Shown piece after piece: positions 1-11,542 of a stretch of DNA of 64,000 bases. How positions within the stretch are numbered: the stretch's first letter is position 1; every line of letters begins with the position of its first letter. The notes beneath the pieces are model-generated. The model was not told the DNA's origin, ran no database searches, and was given only the letters and a program-made list of their open reading frames with translations. This DNA comes from Cladochytrium replicatum (taxonomy: Eukaryota; Chytridiomycota; Chytridiomycetes; Cladochytriales; Cladochytriaceae), in assembly GCA_025526935.1 (NCBI GenBank), contig JAHLKD010000021.1, positions 496,001-560,000 of the forward strand, read 5' to 3'. The position numbers were made by a program, and so were the translations under genes.

Positions 1-397
1 TTTGACACTATCATAGTAAACCGGGAAGCATTCCTTAAGGATCAATTTTGCCACTTTGTTATTCAGGTCGTCTGCACACCATATCTCTGCTTCTGGGTCA
101 GATTCAACCTCCAGCTGCGGGGGCCGATCAACCGGCAATTGATGGAATTCAATGCAGAAATGTAGTTGTACAACAATGTAACATCCGAAAATGGTCAACT
201 CCAACAACAAACAACAGTACAACAGATGGGAGTAGGGGACGTGTATTGAATTGGAGTTCTGCAATTGCATTCTGAAAGAGGAGTCGAGCGCATCCCTTCC
301 ATTTTGCAACGGCCTTGATGTACCTGAAGTAGACCTCGAACTCTTGGAGAGAGGCTCCACTGAAAGGCTTTGGTTTCAATGTTGCTGAAAATGACAT
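1..397 (-). CDS. Unrecognised protein, 5' part of gene (runs off the window start)
   Basis: Two exons are suggested on the minus strand: 397..324 starting at an ATG, then 271..<1, joined by a 52-nt intron with a GTACAT donor and a CTCTTTCAG acceptor. The second exon stays open to position 1 and ends in a plausible acidic/hydrophobic stretch (motifs EAEIWCADD and LKECFPVYY). I do not recognise the family. Read without splicing, exon 1 runs on as PKPFSG...FEVYFRYI, which resembles a retrotransposon Gag start, so a transposon origin is not excluded. No downstream sequence is available to decide. Confidence 0.38.
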
Positions 398-775
398 GGT
401 CGAGTTGATATTCAATTTTGAAAATAACTGAGTAATGTCTAAATTGTGATTGTTGTTAGATCCTCGATTGCCGCGATCACGACCAACAAAACGGGCAACT
501 ATTATGCATACACGTGTCGTATTCACCCAGAGGATGAGGAGCTCCGCGGAATCCGTTTGATCGCGACGATCCTTGCCAATTGTAAGATTTTTGGTTTGCC
601 GAGACTGAGCAACACTATTGGTTCACAACTTATGATGGCACAAAGATGCGGATAGGATTTGAACTCGTTTGGTTTGATCTCGTGCTAACACAAGCAATTT
701 GTGTGGTTGGGATGAACACGTGAACATCCAGTCTAACTGCACAGCCACAGCTCATCTCTCTCACGACAATCGACA
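398..775. other. Intergenic, no gene seen
   Basis: The region lies between the divergent partial gene (minus) and RPL26 (plus). Open frames here are short, and I see no family motif or RNA structure. It should hold both promoters. Confidence 0.5.
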
Positions 776-1581
776 ATGAAGTTCTCGGCTGGTAGGGACG
801 GGTGGACGGACGGATGGATGGATGCGTGGATGGATGGGGACGGGAATGACAGCAGGACGCGCCCGCATTAGACAGCTTGGAGGATTCTCACACTTTAGCT
901 GCCCGGTGGGTTGTCATGGTGGATGGATGGATGGACGTCAACGAGATTACGAGACATGGGTGCTGTGACACGCATTTGTTGGAATGGTTACACATCTCGA
1001 TGACGAGTGCGACTTTTAGATAGCATTGACTGCCGAAATACTCTTGGAGATTTCGAACTGGTCGCTTACGAATAAATCTTATAGACGTCTCTTCATCCCG
1101 GAGGAAGTCCAGGAAGGCTCACTTCGCTGCTCCATCGCACATCAGGCGCACCATCCTCAGCGCCGGCTTGTCCAAGGAGCTCCGTGAGAAGTACAAGGTA
1201 ACACAATGTTGAATTACTGATAAATTCGGGAGTTTACGTTTATTTTATAGGTCCGATCTTTGCCCGTTCGCAAGGATGATGAGGTCACTGTGGTCCGTGG
1301 TACTCACAAGGGTCGTGAGGGCAAGGTGACTGAGGTCTACCGCCGCAAGTTCATCATCCACATCGAGAAGCTCACCAGGGAGAAGGTTAACGGTACGTGC
1401 CGAAAGCATTTCAGGTTTGCTCTGTTGACTAATTCGGGTACTAATGTTAGGTGCAACCATCCAAATCCCAATCCACCCCTCGAAGGTTGTGATCTCGAAG
1501 TTGAAGTTGGACAAGGACAGGAATAGCTTGTTGGAGAGGAAAGCAGCGGGAAAGGTCGGCAAGGGAAAGGCCGCTGAATGA
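776..1581 (+). CDS. RPL26: 60S ribosomal protein L26 (uL24)
   Basis: A component of the cytosolic large ribosomal subunit, near the peptide exit tunnel. Exons are 776..791, 1085..1197, 1251..1392 and 1451..1581, giving 133 residues, the usual eukaryotic L26 length. The protein starts [19 protein letters not shown] and carries the family motifs [23 protein letters not shown] (the KOW motif), REKVNGAT and IHPSKVVI. Introns: 793-nt-side long intron 1 of 293 nt right after five codons, then 53 and 58 nt. A very short first coding exon followed by the longest intron is common in fungal ribosomal protein genes and often carries control elements. An AATAAA signal lies 27 nt after the stop. Confidence is high because every exon matches the family in order. 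Confidence 0.96.
801..840 (+). repeat. GGAY tetranucleotide repeat in RPL26 intron 1
   Basis: Imperfect GGAC/GGAT repeats begin 9 nt after the donor of RPL26 intron 1. A shorter GGAT run recurs at about 919-936 in the same intron. It is simple-sequence DNA with no evident coding role. Confidence 0.85.
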
Positions 1582-2740
1582 TCATCGTTGTCGTGTACTC
1601 ATACTGAAAATAAATCGCACACATGCTCACAATCACTTCCTGGTTGGAAGCGAACGATGATAGCCTTGGCTGGACGGCAATCAGATGGAAAATTTTTGTG
1701 AAAACTAGCAGAAGAAGCAGTCAGAAAATCAGATGCCGAAGCTTCAAGCTGTGAACAAGAAGCACGCATCTGTGAGCTTTGTGTACTCGGACATTGGGTT
1801 TGAAGGATGTCAGTCAGTAGAGAAATCTCTCGCAAAAATATTATGATTCTACGAAAATTTCCAAGAATGCGAGTACCAAATCTTTTCTAATGAACTTTGG
1901 TGCTACTGGCTCCCGGCTGTTTGTTGGCGAAATGGGCGATTGGCAATGGTGATCGTTTCTTCGCTCCTTTAATTCTCGGGTCAGTTATTGTTTGTCGATT
2001 CTGCCTGACGTCTAATCTTCTCGGCATCTCACTCGCTCTTGCGGTCCACAGTGACTGCGAATACATCTTCCTCGATGAACGGTTCAAATCATGAAACGTG
2101 CTACAAAAGACACGAATGGTGTGGACTGGGTTAGCAATATTATATTGTTGAGAACTCCGTTCATGCAATTCTGTTATGTCTTTTCATGCTTATCATGGTG
2201 TCGCTGTTCGTTCCTGGGCTGGTAGTTGCGATCTTCCCTATTGGAAAGTACCTTTCGATTGATGTTCTTGGAACGACAGCATAAATGCATTATGAGGAGG
2301 ACAGTACGTCATCAACACTGCACCAACTCTCCCGCGAGTAAAGTCAGCGAAGAACGCTTTTCAGGGTTGACTGGTGAAAATTATTGAGATCCGTTGCCCT
2401 TTCTTATTCTTAAACAATTTTCAGAAACTCAGCAATCACATTAGTAGCTCTTCTTTCTGCTGTGGGCGTGGCGTATCATCGCTCTCGGTTAAATTATGCC
2501 AACGTTTTGTGGTTAAGGGATTATTTCATTTCCCTTTGGCATGTGCAACACCTGCGAATCCAGGCAACTTGGGAAATGTATCTGGAGAAACAATAATGTC
2601 ACTATAATCCACAGACCTCATAGATGTATCGAAAAACACGCATTGCCCAACCCTAAGGTAAACAAAAAAAAAATGAGCGAGCAAGATCAAAAGTATACGT
2701 GATGAGGGGTGATAATGTCATTCTGAAACCATGCAAATCC
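1582..2740. other. Intergenic between convergent RPL26 and arrestin gene
   Basis: About 1.1 kb between two convergent genes. Open frames are short and show no domain motif. Apart from the RPL26 polyadenylation signal I see nothing in it. Confidence 0.55.
1609..1614 (+). terminator. Polyadenylation signal of RPL26
   Basis: An AATAAA hexamer lies 27 nt downstream of the RPL26 stop codon, a normal place for a cleavage/polyadenylation signal. This is a positional inference only. Confidence 0.45.
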
Positions 2741-5057
2741 CTAAGTCAGCCTTGAGAAACTGTCAGTGCTGCCATTACGGCTAAATGATTGAAAAATCGT
2801 GTTCGGTTGTGGATCAGACGCCGCAAACGTCATTCCCATAGCTTCTCGAATATCATTGCGTCGTCGAATGTACTCCGCTGGTGTGATTATCCCACTAACA
2901 AGCCATTTCTCAATCGTCACAGCAACAAGTCTCTCCGGATCGTTTGCTCGAGGGGAACGTGGGGAATGGTTTCCTTCCGAATCGATTGCACTAACAGTTG
3001 GTGATGAAGTCGCCAAGTCGAGCGCTGCACTGAGAAGCTCTCTTCTACGGAAATATTCCATTGGAGCCATATTCCCCTCCAACAAGCTCTGATCAATGGC
3101 GGCAAGCGCCATATCAAAAGGGTCCGGCATGGGCGAGGTCGGAGGCACAGAATGAGTGGAGAAAGCGGGGGCATTGATTCTTGTTTCGTGCAAAGCTGAC
3201 GACGGAGGCGGCGGTGCAAATATTTGCTCGAAAATGGAAGGTGTGAACGAGGCGGTCCCATGAACGGGGTTTATTGGGGTCGTAGGGCGAGGTGTATTTA
3301 CAGCAGGGGCGATTGGAGGTGAAAGCGAGGGGTATCCGGCACTGATCCTGCTTGTAGGCGTTACTGGCGTTGTGGGGAAACCGTCAGCAGCATGAGCCGC
3401 CGGTCCTGATGAAGACACTGGAATCGCAATAGGCGGTGTCGATGAAATATGCTGCACTGGAGGATCGGCCTCAAAGGCAGTTGTGATAGAGTCATTACTC
3501 CCTGCCCCGATGCCCACTCTCAAACTCTCATCGGCCGTACGGACCTGCGAAGATGAAACTGCTGTTCGCAAAATATGGAACGCGGTTTGGCGATCGGAAG
3601 CGGCAGAGCTGGAGCCATTCGATACACCAATTGTATCCCCAAGTTGAATGAGAAGCTCTTCTGATTTTAATCGCAAAACATCAAGTTCGTCTTGATCATG
3701 TTCTTTAGTCTCTGCCAGCTTTCCTGGTGTTCGAGTGAGCCAAGAGGGCGGCGCACGGATTGTAAGCTCATTGTCTTCTTCCTCGTCCTCATCAGTGTCG
3801 GCAGGACTGGAAGTTTGTATCACCATAGTGTTTGAGGGTAGAACTATGATGGGAAGCGAAAGATTGATGGACTCCGGGGTTCCTCGTGGAGGCTTATCGA
3901 AGAGAACAAGAATCCTTATCTTATGGTGAACTTTGACAACATCCAGCTGAGGGACACGATGAGATTCTTCAAAATAATCTTTAGCAGCTGGTTACCTCCA
4001 GAGACTGATGTAAGAACTCATGCGATGGGGATTCGAATAGTAGTTGAGAAGACTCTGCCCATTTGTTCGACTGCGGATCTTTCGAAATCTCCCTCCAAGT
4101 GAACAGCTTGTGACTCACGCCCTCAGCGGATGAAAATCGACCATTGAACTCAATGGTCTGCTCAACTTGTACGTCAATAAGTTTCGGTTTCACTCTTTCT
4201 GAGTTGCCGAACCGCGCCTTTACGCTCCATGGTCTTCCACATACAATGGCGTCAGGAATTTCGATCGAATAGAGCGTTTCCGCCCAGAGCTTGCTCTTCA
4301 GCTCGACCTGGGGAGATTCGGTCGCAACAACGGTGAACGGAAGGATGTGTTCATGGGTTGACCCATCAGCCATAGCCACTAACACAATCAAGTGATACTG
4401 GAAGTCCACCTCGAAGGATGAAGTTGTTATGTTGAAGGTCGGAAAGAGCGGAAGCCTCGGCGGGTTCGGTGAGGTGATGGAGAATCTGAAACGATGAGCG
4501 TTATTGATTTCGTCTGACTGGGATGGTGCCCACGATTTCTGAGAGTGCACAGAGCGTATTGTGGACACTGATGACGATCGACTGCTCGAGCGGCCTCCTG
4601 ATTTGTATGAATTCCGGCCACGGTGTTCAGTGGGATCCATGTGGTTGTATACAAGGTGTGACACTCGCATGTGAGTTCTCCTCAGTGAAAGAACATGACT
4701 GGATGTCAAAGGTCGGTACGTCAGCGCAGCTTCAACGGTCACTTCAACATTGCTAATGGGGAGCTGTGGTGGATAAGTTGTAATAGATGACTATGAAATG
4801 GTGATATATTGACGTACAGAAGACTTTCGAACCCATCCGTCTACTGACTGGACACGTACAACTCCTGAAACGGTGAGGTTTGATGGAAGGTTGGAGGTTG
4901 GATTCTCTAATGTGGGGTAGGGTAGGTCTAACTTCGGGAGTGGAATGGCAAAGTTCACAGGCTCGACTTCCAGCTCGTCGATTGTGATAGAGACGGCGCC
5001 ATGTTTCTGTGTAGAGGTGGTTGGAGTCGACCCCTGTGCGCGACGAAAGAGGTGCAT
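2741..5057 (-). CDS. Arrestin-fold (ARRDC/alpha-arrestin-like) protein
   Basis: Probably an adaptor of the arrestin superfamily, which links membrane cargo to ubiquitin ligases or coats. Exons are 5057..4818, 4763..3996 and 3946..2741, giving 737 residues. The start is the first ATG; the frame upstream lacks one. Residues ~20-380 have the two-lobed arrestin look: alternating beta segments (ALTYRPLTSS, FRFSITSPNPPRLPLFPTF, FEVDFQYHLIVLVAM) and, after intron 2, the segment LDVVKVHHKIRILVLF, typical of the C-lobe. A basic Ser/Arg-rich insert sits between early strands. Residues ~390-737 are a low-complexity Ser/Pro tail holding two copies of a short motif (MAPMEYFRRR and ITPAEYIRRR). No PPxY motif was seen, which would be expected in a Rsp5-binding alpha-arrestin. 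The intron 2 acceptor (CCTCAG) was chosen because it alone restores frame. Family call fairly sure; function inferred. Confidence 0.72.
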
Positions 5058-5253
5058 TGCCCGCCGACTGCGATAAATGTGACTAGTCACTCAGGGCTGG
5101 TGGCCAGTGTTTGTTGTTGCTGAGCAAAAATTTGTTGCAAAAATTCAAATTTTTGAAACTGCATTATTGAACCAGAGCTGCATCTTTTGGTTTTCAACAT
5201 TTTGGTCAATCAGGAACGGAAGTTGTTCTTACACTTATGAGGTACTGTGAGAC

Positions 5254-7791
5254 TCAAATCTCGAGATAGTAAAGTCTTGTCTGCGAGTCATAGGCCATTT
5301 TCACCTCCTCGCCAACATCTTTGGCTGAAACCTCCAAACGCTGTAGTAACAGAACATCGAAGCTGGAAGAAGCTGGACCGTTAACCACCTTCGCAGCGAC
5401 CCATGTCTTCTCATCTTTCTGTTCAGAATCGACCTCGGATTCTTTCACGATAAATACGTAATTAAATCCACCTTCTGCGTTCTTGTACTTGTAGAACTTC
5501 CCAGGTTTTACAGCACTTTCCAAATCGGGAATGAAATCGAGTCCAAAGGGAGCGGCTGGAGTTCTCTCTGTCTTGTCGGCTTTGAATGTCCAAAAGCGCG
5601 AGGTTTCGTGGTATTCCAGCTCAACTTCGGTTTGCATCACAAATTTGCTGCACACCCAGCGATTTCCAAGATCTAGTTTCAACGTTCCCGGTAATTCTCC
5701 ATCAACAACATCAGCGACATCCCATCGATCTCCATCGACTTTTTCGACCAAGTACAAGAATTGAAGTCCTTGCAACCCAGCAGCCGGATTCGGCCGGATG
5801 AAGATGCCATCCGAAAAGGCATATGGTGCGCTGTAAGCTTCGCGAAACTCCATCAGTTTCTTTGCCTTCTCCGGATCCTCTACTCGACCTTCTGTGTCCG
5901 GATCAGGAGCATAATCGTCCGCTGTCAGTTGCTGTCGCGTACTCATAACCTTCTTGCGCGTACTCGTGCGCGCGTCCATGAGCAATCTCCAGAATTTCAG
6001 GTAGAGAGCTCTCGCCTTGTCGGTATCAACGCCAACGTCATCGCATCGCGAAAGGAATGCTCCTTCTGAGAGCATCGACATTTGTCTTCCAGTCTCCGTA
6101 GGGACAACAATGGCGGGCTCGAGGTTGGGTATGTTGTGGGAGGCAATCCAATCGCGGAGTTGTTGGTTCGTCCAGGTGGACGGGTTCTGCGGGTCAGGCT
6201 TTGGTGGGGGTGGAACAGCGACTTTCAATGGCGCGATATATCTCAAAGTGTTGGTCGACTGGGCAGCATCCAAAATACTGTTTAGAAGTGATATTAGCGA
6301 AAATCGAAAGGAACAAACTAGCCACCTTGCTTACCCGGGTGAAACACATGCAATGATAACAGTGCGGCATGGGCGTGCGGTCGAGAGCTCGAAACTAGCT
6401 TTCAGTACCTTGGTCAGACTCGAAGATCTGTACGGCACGTGAATGTGGGCTGGTTTCCCTTTCCCAGCGGGAGCTGCGGCCAGTGCTCGGTTGCGAATAC
6501 AATCCTTCAGCGTCGATAAGGTCGCGTTGATAGCTTTCGCCTCCTTGATACGCTCTTTGGAGTGATTCTTGGTGTCTGAAGCGGACTGGGAGTGGAAACT
6601 TTTAGTGAGGATGATTGTTAGTCATGTCCATTCTTCCACTTGTACCTCGGAACCGGCAAGATCAACCAAGAATAAAACACCAGGCTCCGCATCGGGTCGT
6701 TTCGTATCGGTAATGCTGATCTTGCACACCGCATGGCTTCGTGAACTCTGGTTGTTTCTCTCAGTTGCACTCGTTTTCCTGAGCGACGCCCCTTCTTTAA
6801 TCGCATCCAGCAATCCTTGCGGATGTTCGACGCCAATCTCTCGGATGTTTGGAATGACAGATGCACCTGAAGAGTCCTCGCGAATCACAAGCTCTGTGCG
6901 CTCAGCTAGAAGATCGTAAGGGGTGTTCCCGATCAGTTCGAAGAAGCAAATGCTAACAGATTGACGATCGGACTTCTTCTCAAAGATGTGAGAGGCAGTC
7001 ATCTGCTCGAGCGCTAAAGGTGATAGCCGTTAAGCAAAGAAGCTCGGTGAATAGACAGAAATAGTATGCTTACCACTGATGGTGTACGTCTTTCCACTCC
7101 CTGTTTGCCTATTCATGTCCAATCCACATTGGTTCAATAGAAGCTACCCCAGCGTACCTGACAACCTTACCCATAAGCGATAATCGTAGAAACCCCTCCT
7201 CCTACGGCTAGGTCAATCAGTGCTCCCATATTCGTCCGGTGATAAACAGCATAATTGTCGTCATCCGCCCCGAAAGCAGCGTCGACCTCGAAATCAGTCC
7301 GTGAGAGGTTGAATGTGCCTCCAAACTTGAACTGGATGTTGAACAGATGTGCAAAGTCCGCCTTATCGTTCGTTGATGTAAACAAGGCATTGAACTGCTC
7401 GTTCTCAACCTCCTTGGGAAGGAGAGGACGTGTTCGAACACAAACGATGTGGTCGCGCTCGTTTGGATCGATCGGGATGGATCGACGGTCCGTTTTGCTT
7501 TTGGGGAGCTTCTTCACTTGATCACTGATTTCCTGGTTCAACCGCTCCTTCTCATGTTTAACACGATTGTCGCGAATACGAGCTTCGGCATCCGTGATTT
7601 TGAAGTATCCTTTGGAATGATTCTATCAGACAATGTCGAAATCAAATGAGATGTTGAAGTTTACCCATGCGCGTTCCCAACTCTTTAGTTAGGGATGGCT
7701 CGCTTTCATCCTCAAGATTGGGATTTTCTTGAGCAACTTCGGCAGAGTCTGTTGCATTAAAGGACTTGTTTTCCCCAGACTCTTGTGTCAT
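5254..7791 (-). CDS. Kinesin motor protein with C-terminal SAM-like region (copy 1)
   Basis: A microtubule-dependent ATPase motor, closest in pattern to kinesin-13/KIF24 (motor followed by NTLRY, and the phrase KERIKEAKAINATLS in place of switch II cluster residues). Exons are 7791..7665, 7609..7171, 7108..7074, 7013..6646, 6585..6335 and 6277..5254, giving 747 residues. Motor ~95-420: CVRTRPLLPKE, P-loop GQTGSGKT (189-196), switch I NNQSSRSH, switch II DLAGSE, and the end NTLRYIAPL. The stretch between the P-loop helix and the next strand is about 13 residues shorter than usual (loop L5 nearly absent). Residues ~435-500 look like a SAM domain (WTNQQLRDWI, then KARALYLKFWRLLMDA). The rest holds two related ~85-residue units, each ending in a Tyr/Phe-rich strand. 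A paralogue with identical intron positions lies at 11543-14036. The kinesin call is firm; the subfamily is tentative. Confidence 0.93.
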
Positions 7792-8574
7792 AATGATTAC
7801 CGATTTGCAAAGTTGCGGTTCCTTTTGAATGAGAAGCAGGGCCTGAAGTAATTTGGTCAAATTTGGTAATTAACGTTGATAGCAAGCGGCATTGAGATGG
7901 TCTGGGGGTGTTGCCAGATGTTGGGCCGCACGAAAAGGAGCACAAGTAAATTTAATCGCCTTGGGAACCTTGGGAGCATGACGTCTACATTGACACCCCA
8001 AAACAGTTATTCCATTTTGTGACGTAAGGAACCAAGTCCGTGATTATTAGGTGATTGCAGATTGCTGCCCCCCCAGCCATTCTTTCTTTCGGTTTATTAA
8101 TACCTTTAATACATAGAATACATACTAACACTGATGGTAATGAGATAGACGGTTGTGATTGAGAGATAAGGAGGCATTAATACTAGGGGTGAAGATGAAA
8201 AGAACACAGTCGACAGTAAAAAACAGTGGATCTCGATTTTTGGGGAACATTGCTGTACAATTCAATGGACAATAGAAAACCTATGATACTGCCTGTCATA
8301 GAAAGCTACCATGAGGATCGCCAAAAAAAAAGACGAAAAAAAGAACCGGAAGAAAAATCATTGCTCCAACGACTGGGGGATAATAGCTAAACAAATTAAT
8401 GTACACAAAAATGCTATGATACAGACTGCCATAGAAAGCGATAGGTAGCGTTCACGTTTTGAAGAAGAAACAAAATGAAAACTGCACAACAAACAATTAT
8501 CCGCCGTGCAGGGTCAAAAAACAAGAACTAAAAATCTAAATCAACAGAACAATGAGATAATTATTTTCAATCCT
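7792..8574. other. Intergenic, promoter of kinesin copy 1 and 3' side of HET gene
   Basis: No gene seen. AT-rich stretch. A ~27-nt motif (CTATGATAC..., then CATAGAAAGC) occurs twice, near 8281-8307 and 8415-8440, each able to pair CTATGA/TCATAG at short range. It may belong to the 3' UTR of the HET gene. Confidence 0.4.
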
Positions 8575-11013
8575 TCACCAGAGAATAGTTAAACATCCGA
8601 TCAACACCAATCCAGCGACCAAGCTTCCCGCGAGCGTTTGAAGGACTATCATCAAAATGTTTTCCCCTTGAGATATACCGGAGAAGCGACCACCTTGGTT
8701 TTCGGAGTCCAAAACGGCGAGACAGGCAAAAGTGGGCCTAATCTGCAGTATTCGCGACGTTGATCCGTCCGGCTCACAAGCAAAGGAGCTGTCCACCCGC
8801 TCCAGTTTCTTCCGCCATAATCAAATACCACCAGGTCTCTGAAGTCGGTGATATCCGCGCTTGTCAGCGTAACGATAGTCGTTTCTTCCCCCTGGTAGGC
8901 AACCGCCGTCCCCCACCGTCCTTGGTACGTTTCGGCAGCTCTATCAAAGAACCAAGCAACTCTCCCGCCACAAGCATTCCTTGCCAACAGCCGTCTGACA
9001 CGCCAGTGGAAGATCACCCGATTGCGCGAGGCAAACATCAGCCCGGCTACCGCTGCGGTGGCCTCATCCCCATAGCAATCATCCCTTTCGTGATTCCTCC
9101 AAAGAAGAGTGGAAGCAACTTGAGCAGGCGATGCCACCATTGTCGTCAGCCAGCGGAAGAACTCAAGTGCCAGCTTCTCAACAATATCTCCATCTCCTCG
9201 AGCATTAATATCAAGACGTCCGATCACTTTTGACACCAAACATGCGTTGTTGAACTTTAGGCGATCATCCGCACACCACGAGATAGAGAAGGGTTCCTCG
9301 AGCGGCCGAGCCAACCATATGATTCCGCCCTGCCCATCAAGTGATGGAAGAGGAACTCCATTTGCAAACTGCTTACCAGTAAAGTGGAGGAGACTGGTAT
9401 CCCCGTTTCTGATTGCGAAAGTGAGAAAATCCTGATGCCGAACTTTGGGGTATACATCGTAGTTCACTGGAACGTTTTTTCCGTAGGGCAAGAGTCCAAG
9501 AATACCATAAAGCCTGTCCGCAACTTTGGAGCATTTCCTTTCTTGGGATAGCTCAATACAAAATGCGGCGCCCTCGGTATGACATGATGACGTGCCCCCA
9601 AGCTTTGCCGCGGGCCAACTGACTCCATTAGGGTCCACGGATCGGTCGGAAAAGTGCATAGCGACGAAACCGGCGCACACAAGGTCGTCGATCGTGGCTC
9701 CAAGCTGTCCAGACCGTGATTCGACAAAAAGTACGCTGGGAGGTAGAAAGCACTCTTGCATTGTCCAAACGCGCTGGAACCACGGATCAGCCATGATTGA
9801 CTCAATGGCTTTTGCAGCGTTTGACGCAACTTCACGAGGAAGACGTGCGATCGAAATTTCATCAGGCTCCTGATAACGACTGACCGAGAGGCGCTTGGCA
9901 AGACCGGAAATCAGGTGCATAAGTGCAACGTTGTCGAGGTGCGCAACTGAGTATTGGCATCCCCTGAAAATTGAACGCATTTCCCGAATCTGGGCCGACT
10001 TGTCATAATCGGAATCTTGGTCTATGCACAGCACATCAACCCAGACTAGTCCCCGTGGAGGTACTCCGTGTTTAAGTAAGTGGGCAAGCTTAGCCTCTTC
10101 CCTCAAAGGAACTGTCCAGGGCACTAAGCGGGTGCCTACAAGTTGCGGCCGAGTTGTGCCCCAGGTGTGAGAGATTGCGATGTACCCGTCCTTGCTGTGT
10201 AACATTATGTTGCAAAAGAGAATTAACGGATGATCAAGGTGGGAAACAACCTAATTATGCTTACCTGACGCATGCATTGCAAATGGTATCCCCCTCTTTG
10301 ACAACAACGCTGGCATCCAGCACATATCGGATCTCTGTTCGTCTTGCTATTGGTGGTAGGCACGTTCCACATAGCAAGCAGTGACGAAGGCCCGAAACAA
10401 TCTGCAGCGGGATAACTTGACCGGCCAATTCGTCTTCCTCTCGGGGAAGCGGGAATGCCAGCTGACGAGCTGGTATTTCTTGAATTCCAGTGCGCTGCAT
10501 GATGATCACGAACATATCCTGCATGGGAACTCGAGTTGAGATGAGAGCGTCTTCACGGTACTCTCCGAGAAAGAGTTCAGGTTTTATCAGAAAGCCGTGG
10601 GGTAAGACCACTGGAAACGCACAGATTGCACCACTGATCATCCTAAGGAAACTCGATTTTGTGCCACCAAGTGCAAGGTAGCCGACGAGTTGGCCGAATA
10701 GGTACGCTTCGGTTACAAGAGGATGGAGCGATTTTTTGAAGATTCGCCTGACCCACACAGGAGTGCCAACCGAACTGAGAAGTGATGAATCACCCCTTTT
10801 CCACGTGTTGTCACCAGTCCACGCAATTTTCTTTCCGGTGACATAGCTCACGATGCTGGTCACAATCGAGACGTCGTTTCTGCTTGCCCACCGAATGGGG
10901 GAGAGCGGGTACTGTGAGACAAAAGGTGTACCTCGAGCGGCGATTCGGCTTGCGGCATCTGCGGTGAAGTAGGCGGTAGGTCGTCCAGAATTGTTACCGA
11001 CGACAAAAGACAT
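8575..11013 (-). CDS. HET-domain protein, possibly with C-terminal membrane tail
   Basis: A HET (heterokaryon incompatibility) domain protein; in ascomycetes such proteins trigger cell death on non-self fusion. Exons are 11013..10265, 10194..8778 and, if a 35-nt intron (8777-8743) is removed, 8742..8575. The spliced product is 777 residues, the unspliced one 763. The HET core starts at residue ~250: YIAISHTWG, then VWVDVLCIDQDSD, then WFQRVWTMQECFLP. The N-terminal 250 residues end in a Cys cluster (HCLLCGTC, then CNAC), perhaps zinc binding. The last exon would add a hydrophobic segment (ILMIVLQTLAGSLVAGLVL) like a tail anchor; the unspliced frame stops at 8652 without it. The true 5' end is unclear: a coding-looking frame at 11354-11040 lies in another frame and may be an extra first exon joined at the ATG. 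The gene sits between the two kinesin copies. Confidence 0.82.
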
Positions 11014-11542
11014 CTTTTGAACCGCCGATTGACCCAAAGAGGGAAGAGAGGAGCCTTATAAGTAGGCTGCACAACCTTATCCAAATGTGGCCGTTCCCAC
11101 GAGCCCCCAGGTACGCAAAGTGACTCAGTTTCGGTATCCTCGTGAGGCTCAAGTAATGAATGGTTGAAAAAGTGTGGTGTCCGGACTCCCGACAATGCAC
11201 AGCGCGGAGTGAATTCGCTTGGAATTTGATTTACTCTGAACTGCAGCTCAAGATCAACAACTAACTCGAGTTGGTTGCTTGTCCACGGATGACGAATGTT
11301 CAGCAAGAAGCATTCCCAATTGCAAATTGTAGCACAAGGATGTGAACATTTCAAAATTTCTCACTCCACCTACTGTAACCACTGGTTAGGAACGAGGAAT
11401 TGAAGCTCAGATCGATGGTCGAACGAGTGAATGCAGCCGCTTAAGAGCGTTCGTCGGTCGGGATCCAAGCGAATTTTCTAGTTTTCTAATCAGCGGTTTG
11501 AATGACACCAAAAATGATAAACCCAGATGCGACTTTATAAGA

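Noticed and set aside
320-397. Gag-like start of a retrotransposon on the minus strand (PKPFSG...FEVYF)
   Set aside because: A normal 52-nt intron removes the most Gag-like part and joins the exon to a long open frame that leaves the window, so an ordinary gene is at least as likely.
446-655. Plus-strand open frame of 69 codons
   Set aside because: No motif, no coding bias that I can see, and it lies in the divergent promoter region.
3966-3996. 29-nt intron in the arrestin-like gene ending at GAAG
   Set aside because: It breaks the frame. The acceptor CCTCAG 20 nt further gives a 50-nt intron that keeps phase and the C-lobe strand.
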